Source: Corella eumyota (lineage: Eukaryota; Chordata; Ascidiacea; Phlebobranchia; Corellidae). From it: DNA of 64,000 bases. Every line of letters starts with the position of its first letter. Position 1 is the first letter of the stretch. The translations under genes and the position numbers were made by a program. This document shows positions 12,968 to 23,365 of this stretch, piece by piece. Location: positions 20,832,001-20,896,000 of the forward strand of contig OY720098.1 in assembly GCA_963082875.1 (NCBI GenBank), written 5' to 3'. The notes beneath the pieces are model-generated. The model was not told the origin of the DNA. It ran no database searches and saw only the letters and a list, made by a program, of their open reading frames with translations.

Positions 12968-15900
12968 GTATTTGTTATTAGATTTTTTAATATTTAAGAG
13001 TTAAATTAAATTTAAGAATTTAAGAAAGTTTTTTTTTGGTATTTAGTCACTAGTTAGTAGGATCAAATTTGTATGCAAATAATTTTTTAACAACATTTTT
13101 AATTTTTAGTCACTAAGAGAATTAGAAATGTCGAGAAGCTATTATGAATCAGTTGAATCTAAATTGGGACCTTTATGTTCAATGTTGTCCGATATTTTGA
13201 CCGATAAACAAATTAGAATTGTGGTTGATCATCTTTACAAAACCAATCATATTCCCAAAGGTAGAAAAAGTTATTTTAAGTGGTATGTGTGGGTAAAAAG
13301 GTTACATTTTTTATAATTTCTACAATTTTGATATTTAACAAGCAAAAAATCAAACACCAGTTAAAAATAATATAAATATTTTGTAGAACAACATAAAGAG
13401 TTAAAGAAAGATGAAAATTTAACAAGTTCATTTCCAACAATTACTGGGCCGGGTTTGATTCTAAAACTTTTTGAAAGTTTAAAATTTAATGCAAAGAAAA
13501 ATTGGGAAAATGATATTCTAGAAGCTATAAATGGATAAGGTATTTAAAATTACTCCCGTTTGTGAATCATTTTTGTATGTATATGTTAAACCTGTCTACT
13601 AGGTGGTTTAAATATACATTGAACTTATTGGTTTTTAATTTTAAATCAAAAATCTTGTTGTTTATTTTTACTTTTGATTACTTCAGAAATGTTAATTAAT
13701 GTTGAACTTAGGAGTGGTATAGCTCTGCAACTTGGGTTTGATAAGATTATTGAAACATAATTGAAGGCTTTAAATTGACTTGTATTTAGAAGTAGCTGTG
13801 TTGTATAAGCTCATGTCACGGTGTTTAATTTCAAACGATTCTTTGTCTTACTACCTTTGTCAAAATTGGGAACTTCTCAAACAAAACCAAGATTTTGTAA
13901 CACGAATTGCTAAGCAACAGTTTCCTATGTTAACAGAAAGGTACTTTTAAATTAACTGTATTTTTCTTAATTCACTTTAATTTAATGAATTATAAACTTT
14001 TACCAATTTTTTTCATTTTATGGTTTCGTATATTACCAAACTTTTTTAGTTATGACATATTGCAACGCAAATTAAAATTTTAATCTAAAGTCATTAAAAA
14101 AGTTTATATTTTTAGTGATAGAACACACAATGAACGTTGGCTGTTTCGTATTATTACAATTGCATTACAAGATATAGAAAGTTTCAAAAAGTTTGGAACA
14201 GATTTACAAACTAGATTCAATAAAAATTTTGATTTTACAACGATGACTTACCCTGATATTATTACAAATGAAGTTTTTGTTGCATCATCGAGGGTAACAA
14301 AGTTTTGATTGAACAAAGTTTTTTCTGATACAAATTTTTCTTTTTGTTAGATTTTGAACAAAAGTCTAAGTATAAAAAGCCTATTTGCTTTTACACATTT
14401 ATTATTTACTGTAGATGTTTTTACCTCTAGTTTAAGCTTTTAGGCTTCACAAATATTACTAAGTTAACTACATTATTTGTACTTTGCTGACTTTTAAAAA
14501 CTTAAGGATTTTAAAAATAACAAGAACAAATAAATTTAATAAGTAGTAAATATTATTTTTTAAGGTTTTTTATTGTACCATAAGGCATTTATGGGTTTTT
14601 GCTTTAATATTGGTTAATACATCATAAGGCATTTATAGGTTTTAGCCGTTGATTTACATTTTCTGTATGTTGTTTGATCAGAGTTATTAAATTGTTTAAC
14701 AAATTTATTTGTTATAGTGTTTAAAAAAGTCATAACATGACTCTGTCATTTAATAAACAAAAAATATATTTTATTTTTACTAAATTTATTGGTATTTAAA
14801 AAAAATTTTAACATTTTAAAAAGAATAAATGCCTTATGATCATAAGTCTTTAACTTATGTTGACTTATATTTGTCTTTAGGAAAATGCATCATATCAGAG
14901 AGCCACTCCGGCAGATTGTGGTGCTTTACTTCACAAAAATCAACCTTTATCTAGTTTTGATTCAAGTCATGCTGATGTAAGTTAGTTGATAGAATATTCA
15001 ATAACATTTTCGATTGAGTTTATTGTAACATTATAAGCATTTTAATTTTATATTAATTTTTTATTTATGTTAAATGACAATGTTCACCCCGAGTTTGTCA
15101 GTTAATGTTTTTGTCAGTTTTAATACAACATGAATTCTATTATACTGTTTATTATTTGTTTTTGTTTCTAGCTTCAGTAGTATAAGTTTTATTACATTAT
15201 CAGTTTACTTAGGATAAAATATATATGTATCCTTTTAAGAATTTCGAAAGATGGGATGATTTTTTTCAATCAATTTGTTACGGGAACTTTGTCAGTAGTC
15301 CAGGTATGTAAATAAAAGTGACCATTGGTCCAAATAACAATAATAATTTAAATAAAGATCACAAAGATTTAATTAAACATTTCAAGTTCTTTTTTACTCT
15401 TCCTTTTTCTTAATGTAGAATAGTTAACTTTAAGACCTTAACATAAAAGTTTTTTTACACCACACAGTGTTAATTGGTTGCAGTTTTAAACATTATTGAA
15501 TTTATGCAGCATGGTCACATAGTTTACAATTTTTACTTCATTGCAATCCTGAGCAAGTACAAACCCAACTCAACCACCATTTTCAATCAATGGGAGATGT
15601 TCAGGACAAAACTGTTTTAATGGGGGTCTACATTCAATGTATTCAAGATAATCTCAATAATGAACTTCATTTGGGCTGGAATTCTGTTGAATATACAGTT
15701 AATGCTGAATTTGCACTCCATATATTTGAAGAATGTCAAGAACTAATGAAAAATACAAGAAATTTCAACCAAGTTCAACACCTGGATATTTGTGCAAAGT
15801 TGCAGTTTGTTACAAGAGAATGTCTTAAATGCATGAAAGCTATGGCTAAAAACAAACCGAAAAACTTTGAAGATCACCAAAATATGGAACTTTTGATAAA

Positions 15901-18900
15901 TCGCCTCTGTATGTTTTGCAAAAAAGGAAAGTATCTTATTGTTCAACAATATTTGATTAAGTGTTTATGTCGAAGGCACGGTGTTGGTGATTTTGATTTT
16001 CTTTTAAACAATGAAAACTACAGAAAATGTCTTGTTCCTGAAAACTTGCTTCCACCTGAAGATGCTGATGACTCAAATCTTTATCGACGATCTGATTTGT
16101 TTATTTTAATTGGAGATATTTATACACAAGCGAAATCACTTTTTCTTGGTATTGCATCAGAAGATGACTTACCAGGACTTGTTCTAAAACTTATTCATTT
16201 AATTCAGCAATCTATTGACAGTCTAATTCAAATTGCTCTGGCTCTATCTGCATGGTGTGTTCATGGTAATGTAACAAATCAATTAAAAATGGAAGCTAAG
16301 AAATACATATATCACCATCTTCAATTAAACCAGCCAGGAAAAATCAATCAACAATTATTTGAGGACATTTCAAAAGGTGAACTAAATGTTTACCAACCAT
16401 TTAATGCAACTGCAAACTTACACTATAAAGTTGTTGAACTTATTTCCATGGCAGGAATTGCCTTTTACAACAAAGACGGGTTACCAAAATTTTTCTCACA
16501 AATTATTGTAGATCCCAGCCAAATACCAAACATGTTTCTTCCCACCATGCCACAATCCAGTTTCTTTGAAGTACAGGATGTTTTAAAACAAGAATTCAGT
16601 TACAATGCCTCTCCAAAGGCATACATGTGTCCTAACAACCATGTCTATTTTATTGGTCAAAGTGCAACCCCAGTCGAAGCTGGAATATGTCCTGAATGTA
16701 AATGTAGGATAGGTGGTCGAAAGTATGGGTTGCTTCATGAAGGAAATAGAGTTGGTGATTTAACTGAAGCTTCTCAAGCTGGTTACCTGTTGGAAGACTC
16801 AACTAAAACAACAGTTGCACCTGAGCGAAAATTGACAAAGTTATCAGTTTGTGCAATCAGAATATGTTTGCATGCCTCTTTCTTACTTAATGCACAACAA
16901 AACAATAACTTAAACAGGTAGTTATCAAGTTCTGATGTGTTTTGCATTTGGTTGTGGCTTAAACTCGTGTTTGGCCTGTTTCAAACAACTTTTTCTTTTT
17001 TTAGAATTCTAAAAATAAATGGTGATCAAGCTGAAGTTATTCAATTTCTACTAAGACATCTTGTTAAAGATTTAACCAATCTTGAAACAATTCTGGGAAA
17101 GAGTTTTGATGACACTCTTATTATTGTGCATCAAATTTTGCATAAAATTAGAACATTACAGGTAAATATTAGTCCTCAGCTATAAGCAAATAATTAAAAT
17201 ATGTTAAACTAAAATTAAATTTTATAAAAAAATATTTTACAGGAAAAATGTCTTGAAATAACTTTATCTGAATATAATTGTTTTAGGCAAATCCAGAACA
17301 TATAAAATATTCATTGGCAAGTATGAAAAACAGAGATAACTGGGAAGAAATGTTTCAAAAAACGTTTCTTTCATTGGTTTTTAAAGACACTGAAAAAATT
17401 ATTCAAGAAAGTCAAAATGCTTTGATCAAGGCTGGAAAACTTGCTGAAGAACCCCTTCAAAGGTTTTCTGTATATTTTATAACATTTTTTTTTATTTTTA
17501 ACAGTTTGCCAATTATTTTTTATTTATTTAAGTAAAGAATTGTCTATTAGTCATATATTTTTAAACATTTTAAAAATTTTGTTACAACCCAGATTGGTTT
17601 TTGAGCTAAATGAAGAAGTGCCAGTAAGAGATGGACTAGTGCCCTGGGATCATCCAAACTTGTGGAAATATAAAGTCAACATTGACATGCAACATCTTAG
17701 GCAAAAGTTGGAGGCTGTAGATGCAAAAGCTGGAGGTAAAATAATATTGGGGGTTTGTTAAGTTTATATATATTAAAATTTTTATATTTCTGATATTGTG
17801 TTATCAGGGGGGGGAAGTGTTTTGAAACCACTTTTGGAGATAGAAAACTTAAATTATGTTCAATATATTGAAGACATTGCCCATGTTCAATTAACCTTAA
17901 TAACAAGGTAAAACAGGGACTAAAGAGAAAGTAAAGTTTAACATAAAATTTGTTGTAAGATAATAAAAGTTTAAGGCACCTTTAACACTTCAAAATATTT
18001 ATTAACAGATACACTCAACGAATAGATATGTCTGATTCTGATAGAATCACGCTTAATGACTTTTTGTTGGAAGATGAAAATTTATTACAAGATAAATTGG
18101 GCATTTACATCACTATTTGGAATCAGGTTATTTAAGTTTCTATACAGGTTTATGCGCAGATAAAATCCATATTATTAAATTTTAAAATCAACTTTCTCTA
18201 TGATCTTTTATTTAACATAAGAAAATAATGTCAACTAAATGAAACTTTTATTTTTTGTATGGAATATATTAAGTTCATTTTAATATATAATAAGAATGTT
18301 GTTGTAAAGATTCATCATATTCTGGAAAAAAAAGATATGTACAACACAAACAAAGATTTTTTTAAAGAAAACATGACTTTGAACAGCCCAATATCGATGT
18401 GTTTGCCTAACAACAGGGGGAGAGGGTGCTGTGGTCTTGTTCTTATGGAATATTTAATTAATATTCAGAACAATCTTCTTGCAAACTGCAGAGACAACAT
18501 TGTTCCTAAACCAAGGTAATTAATTTGTAATATACATATTTTTGAATGTAAAATATATTAGTAATTATTTGTTATAAATTGTTTATATTTGTCTTATTAA
18601 AGGTTTGAGTTAAGTGATGTGATGAAAGTAGGTAGGGAAAATCTGGTTTGTATTGAGGAAGAAAGAGATTTGATGCCGATAGTATTAGCCAACTCTCAAT
18701 ATGAAGCAACTGCTGGTAACAAAGGAGTTACTGGAATCACTTACAATATTGGCTTGCTTGAAAAAAAGGTTAATTTTCGACCTAGATTAACTTCTTTTTT
18801 TATGTGTGTTATTGTTTCGATGCTGTTACAAACCTAATTTCAGCATGATTAAAAGAAAAATTTTTGTAATTATGAAAATCTTGGGTTTTTAAAAATTTTG

Positions 18901-20744
18901 TTTTGAGTAGGTTTTCTTTAAGCTCTATTATTAGTACTGTGTTTCTGTTTCTATATTTTGCTTTGCTTTTTCATGTCAAATAATGTATACTATTCATTAT
19001 TTTTTAGATTGTGGAGAAATTTATTTTAAGAAAAACCATCATTAATATTAAGGTATTAAGTCGTTTAATTAAGTAATTTTTTTTTAATTTAAAAAAGTGA
19101 ACAAATTATATTGATATTTGAATTTGCTAAATTTGTTTAGAGCATTCCAATGATGAAATATCCACAAGACATGGGCTTACGAAATGAATGGAAAACAATA
19201 AACAGTTTGGTCGAACAGGTATTTTATTAAAAAAAAATTAAGAAGAATTTTATTGAATTATAAAAAATTTTGCAAAAATAGTAGCTCAAAAGGACCATGT
19301 TGAATTAATTATGTATTTTTTTTAAAAACAATAATGTTGTAAACCCATTTTTACACAGATTCAATTACCACAAAGAATGTGTACCATGATTGACGAAAAT
19401 GCTGAAAGGGGACGAACTGCTGATATTTGTGAGGCTGTCAGAACACTAACTTTGGTGATTCAATTTCTGGCAAAGGTATTTCTAAATCTTTTAATCAGTC
19501 GTGTGGTCATTATTAGGGTATTGTGAAATATTATTGTATTAAATTAATTAGTATTTTGTGTTATTATTCTTTTATTTCGGTTTAACACCTTTTGCATCTA
19601 CGTTACAACTGCCTTAAGTTATGCTGTCATTTCAAGTTTTGCTGCCAGTTTTTGTAGTATATGTGGTGTTATTTACAACATTCTTTATTATTTCTGGATT
19701 AAATGTTTGTTGTTTTAGCTTGGTGGTGAAGCAGGGCAGGGTATTTGTGATTATGCAGAGAAAGTTATTATGCTTCCTAGTGATGAATCAAACAATTTTC
19801 TTATTCCGAAAACTTCACAAATCAAACATTGTTTGTCATTGTTTGAACGACTTTCGTGGCACAGAGCACTTAGATTATTTAGAAATGGACAGAATCCATT
19901 TCAAAACATTTTAGCTGAGGGTAAATAATTATATATTTATATTGATGTATGACTAAGTAATTTTTGGTTTGTACTGCAGTATTTCTGTAAAGCTAAACTT
20001 ATTATTGTTGTTTGCAATTGCAAAGTTAAGGCTAGTTGTTACACATTTTTTATCCTAAGTTTTATAGGTTACAATGTAACCTAATAATTAAATCATGTTT
20101 GCAATTCATATTTTAACATTGATCGATTTAGCTGAGGATATTAAGGGTGAGGAGTTAGTAACTGAACTTCGTCAAAACCTTTCGGAAATGAACATTCAAC
20201 GATTACAGTTTGAACTTAATGCTGTTCTTATGCTTGGACCAGAATCAAATATTGACTGGAGGTATTCAAATTATTTAAATAAAGTTATTCTTTGCTATTA
20301 TTCAATTTGCACCATTGTTTTTTTGAAACATGTATAAAGATTTTATTGAAACACACATATATATGTTAATAAATTAGTTTTAAAGTTTAATAAAAATTTA
20401 AAAAATGGCCTTGCTTGTTTTCAGTAGTAATTACTTTTAAAACTGAATTGTTTAAATAACATTTTTCTAAATTAATATAACATTGTTTAGCTAGCTCTGT
20501 TTTCACATCTACCTTCTTTAGTGTTAAAATTTTTAGGATTAAAATATTAAGAATTAAAAAAAAATGCAAATAATATTACAATCCACCATTTTTTAGTTTA
20601 TCCCATGTCTTGCTGGCCTACCTTGAACAGAAATACGACAACGAAGATTTAGATCATTCTTGGTGCAAGAAACTACTAGAAGAAATATTGTACAAACATG
20701 CTGTTCATGTATTTAGTCTTTCCATTCAAGTTCAAGCTATTTAA
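12145..20744 (+). CDS. Shortened RNF213-like protein with death-fold-like N-terminus, copy B
   Basis: Exons: 12145-12259, 12412-12495, 12588-12762, 12829-12967, 13110-13260, 13387-about 13533, 13790-13940, 14116-14293, 14881-14976, 15213-15303, 15510-16917, 17005-17161, 17287-17462, 17593-17735, 17808-17907, 18009-18126, 18310-18515, 18603-18768, 19008-19052, 19141-19218, 19359-19475, 19719-19920, 20132-20261, 20597-20744. The model has about 1507 codons. It has two copies of the helical cassette, one exon shared with copy C, one private exon, then the RNF213 C-terminal shell. Coiled coil, carbohydrate-binding-like module, all AAA+ units and RING are missing. The start ATG (aagATGg) was chosen because copy C has the same MED start; an ATG at 12103 is also in frame. 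The exon-6 donor is abnormal (see 13533-13541). The 3' half is fully open with intact splice sites, arguing for a used gene. If exon 6 is read through, a short helical-only protein of about 275 residues results. Confidence 0.72.
13110..14293 (+). other. Copy B helical cassette 2 (exons 5-8)
   Basis: The a+b exons give LCSMLSDILTDKQI and later NAKKNWENDILEAI, a NW...AI pattern like the last helices of RIG-I/MDA5 CARDs. The c+d exons give VAVLYKLMSRCLISN and ERWLFRIITIAL. Exon 7 (13790-13940) has exactly the length of its copy C partner (151 nt). Confidence 0.65.
13533..13541 (+). other. Abnormal splice donor after exon 6 of copy B
   Basis: By comparison with the other cassettes the phase-1 exon end should be at 13533, but the next bases are GATAAG instead of GTAAG. 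Reading on gives TAA at 13536-13538. The next GT (13540) lies after this stop. Either the donor is lost, a non-canonical site is used, or an upstream weak donor (GAAA|GTTTAA) is used. Confidence 0.6.
14579..14840. mobile_element. Small inverted-repeat relic (MITE-like)
   Basis: A 16-bp sequence at 14621-14636 (ATCATAAGGCATTTAT) recurs as a perfect inverted copy at 14825-14840, and its 14-bp core occurs once more directly at 14579-14592. The roughly 190-bp non-coding spacer lies in an intron of copy B. This fits a non-autonomous DNA transposon relic. No target-site duplication was established. Confidence 0.4.
15213..15303 (+). other. Private exon of copy B
   Basis: A 91-nt exon between good splice sites encodes about 30 residues beginning DKIYMYPFKNFERWDDFF. 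It is in phase with the exons on both sides, and I found no counterpart in copies A or C. It joins the N-terminal module to the C-terminal shell. I do not recognise a domain. Confidence 0.55.
15510..16917 (+). other. Copy B C-terminal-shell exon with altered RZ finger
   Basis: This 1408-nt open exon corresponds only to the last fifth of the giant exon of copies A and C. It begins precisely where a TGA interrupts copy A. Its RZ finger (16628-16717) keeps C-P-N-N-H, CPEC and IGG. The GEC motif has become GQS, with Ser codon AGT at 16661-16663 in place of the presumed catalytic cysteine. Confidence 0.85.
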
Positions 20745-21170
20745 TAATTTTAAATTGTGATTTTTTTGTAAACTATGTAGATTTTAAAGTAGTTTATAAT
20801 GTTCCATGTAAATAGTTTTTAGCAAATTTGAAGTGATTTAATTTTCTGATTTTAAGCATTATTTTTCTGTGTGTCTTGTATCATATTAGGATGACACTGG
20901 CAATATTGTATATATTAATTTTTTGATGTAATCAATAGTAGGTACGATTTTGTGTGATATTGTACGTTGCCAAAAGTTAATTGACATTAGTTTATTAGCG
21001 ATAGCATTATAAAATTCAACTTGTATTTTTTGTTATAAATTTCCATTTTTAATTAGCATTAATGTTTTAAATTATGTAATAGCTTCTTATATTATGTGTT
21101 ATTAAAGAGGCCAATATAATGATGTTTTAAGATTACGTAAGTTCCAAAAAAGTGATTTTTTTGTTTCTTA

Positions 21171-21176
21171 AATAAA
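21171..21176 (+). terminator. Poly(A) signal of copy B
   Basis: AATAAA lies 427 bases after the stop of copy B. ATTAAA-like and further AATAAA hexamers occur nearby, so the actual cleavage site is uncertain. Confidence 0.4.
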
Positions 21177-21307
21177 TGTAAATATGCTCAGATTTTTAAT
21201 ATGTTAAACTTCCTTTATAATTCATGCTTTTTTTAAATTGCTCATGTGCAAATTAAAATAAATTATTAATAAAACATTTCTTCATTTGAATTAAAATGTG
21301 TCACATC

Positions 21308-21319
21308 ATTGTTACGTCA
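21308..21319 (+). promoter_or_regulatory. CREB/ATF-like element upstream of copy C
   Basis: ATTGTTACGTCA contains TTACGTCA, the reverse complement of the ATF/CREB variant TGACGTAA. The same 12-mer occurs at 54462-54473 upstream of the ORP gene. Confidence 0.35.
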
Positions 21320-21499
21320 GTGATTCGCACTTGTTGTTGCAAATGAAATTAGTTCATATTACCGAAAACATTTCAAGGAAAACCGAAATCTCAAAAACAT
21401 TAAAGTAAAAGGGGTTAAATAGGAAATATTTGATTTTTGGTAAAATGGCGTTTTAGTGCATTTTACTTTTGTACTAAAAATTTATAAAAATACCCGTGT

Positions 21500-21510
21500 G
21501 GGGAATTCCC
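21500..21510 (+). promoter_or_regulatory. NF-kB-type palindrome upstream of copy C
   Basis: GGGGAATTCCC contains the perfect 10-bp palindrome GGGAATTCCC, a classical high-affinity Rel homodimer site. It sits 348 bp before the start codon of copy C. Such a GC-rich word is very unlikely by chance in this AT-rich DNA. Function is inferred. Confidence 0.62.
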
Positions 21511-21857
21511 GACGCAATGATATTAATTTGCAAAATTGTGCATCTAACTGTAACTGTTGAACTTTGACATCTATAATAAACAAACAAGACTTTGCCTTTT
21601 TTACTTTTGGGTTGGACAAACAAGTTCTTCTTTCTCCTTATACAGCAAATTTCGGTTCCTCATTCTGGAAAAATTACACTGGTTAAATTAGAATGAGGAA
21701 CTTATTTGCCCATTTATTCAAGCTTATTATTTCACATTGTTGTGTCAGGATATGCAACGTCAATGGAGTTATTCTGAAGTATCCTAACCAAGTGTTACTT
21801 TTTGCAGATAATCTGTTTTATTTTTATAAGTTTGAAGTTATTAAAAATGTGAAAAAA

Positions 21858-23365
21858 ATGGAAGATAAAGATATTTTGGATTTGTTAGTTCCTGTTTTTT
21901 CCACTGGTTTGACTTCCAATTGCTTAAATAAATTGGCAGATGGGCTTAAGAAATCAAAATGCATCACAGATGGTAAGTTAACAAAAAAATTGTTTATAGT
22001 TGTCTGTTTATAAGGTATTTGTTATCATAATTACAAATTTACCGGCAGCGTGGCGTAGTGAATACTGACCGGACATTTGGCTTTAATACATAAGTTCCTG
22101 GGATGGATTCTTACTGCTCCTATGCTGCAGCGACCCTAAGTAAAAGACTATAAACGATATAAAGCCTGGTAATCCAACAATGATTTAGCAGTTGGCTAAA
22201 CATAGAGTAAGATTTGTTATGCTGACCCAGTCTTGAGTTGGCTTTGTTAGTTTGGCATATTAGTGATTATAACTTACCGATAATTAAACTGCTAATTGCT
22301 TTTTACATGGTAAGAATTGAACCTTGGACCTCATGTAGTAAAGCAAGTGGGAAATCAGTACATCGTACTGCCAGTATAACCAAATGAGCTTGGGCAAAGG
22401 TTTTTTTGGTAAAGCTAAAAAGATTATTTTAAAACACATTGTGTGCAGCTGATGCGAAACAAATAAAGGGGTTAATCAATTCAAAACTTGATCAAAAAAT
22501 CCTTCAACTCTTTAAAGCAATAAAAAAAGAATCTAAGTCGATGTGGAATATTTCTTTTAAAACTTTGGTTCAATCAACATTTAGGAGTAAGTATTTCAGT
22601 TTAGAATATTGATTTAACAGCAGTAATCTGAATTTTGGCTTTTTAAGAAAAATTATATTTTAGGAAATATTTTTATTATTTAAAGTTAATAAAAATGATT
22701 TGGGTAAATTATCAAGGTGAAAAAAAAGATTCTAATCCAAGAAAGGTTGTAATCATAACTGAGAAAGCTTTTGAACCCGACAACTTAAATCTATTATGGA
22801 TTTTAAAATCCTGGCATTCCTTAAATGAATCGAAAAATCAAGTTGTTTTGAAAAATTCTGCTAACTTTATGTTGAAAAAGTAAGTTTTTACAATTTTTTT
22901 AGGTACATTTTAGGAACTGCAATCTTGTAGAATTCGAAATTATGGACAAATTTGTAACATAAATTTAAATAATAAATATAACTATGCATTTTTAATTAAG
23001 TTTATATTTTTTTATGATGGTATGTTGTAATACTCATGACGTAAAATTATTGCGAGTGTAGAAATTAGACATTTTCTGATATTAGCCAGAAGATGCATTG
23101 CTATTACATCATGATTCAGTTTAAAGAAGTTATTGCAAGAATTTAGATAACATTTTACATGCAAAAACTAGAGGTCAATTAGCTATTATTCCTTTGCAGA
23201 AAAGAGTTGGATAGCAAGAAAATTCTTTTACACATTTGTAATTATGTTGCTAAAAGTGAACTTGATTCTGAAACGGTCTCAAACTTCGTTGAAACGATGA
23301 AATCTGCTCTTTCACCCGTTCATTCTGAAGACAACTCTGATTTTGATTCAATCATGTCATCTCAG
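21858..23365 (+). other. Copy C helical cassette 1 (exons 1-4)
   Basis: Exons 21858-21972, 22449-22586, 22717-22879, 23200-23365; phases at ends 1, 1, 2, 0. Key segments: ILDLLVPVFSTGL, LLWILKSWHSLNESKNQVV, KKILLHICNYVAKSELDS. About 194 residues, all helical in appearance, with no transmembrane or signal segment. Similarity to CARD (first half) and DED (second half) is by motif pattern only. Confidence 0.65.

Larger units (their letters stand above)
20745..21857. other. Intergenic region B-C with putative promoter of copy C
   Basis: No coding exon is supported. The second half carries a TTACGTCA element (21312-21319), an IRF-core-like AACCGAAA (21381-21388) and a kB palindrome (21500-21510), all within 550 bp of the start of copy C. 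An open frame at 21693-21857 runs into the gene in frame but has no counterpart in copy B, so it was taken as 5' UTR. Confidence 0.45.

Noticed and set aside
21693-21857. Upstream in-frame extension of copy C (55 codons)
   Set aside because: It has no counterpart in copy B, no recognisable domain, and the MED start is shared by both copies.
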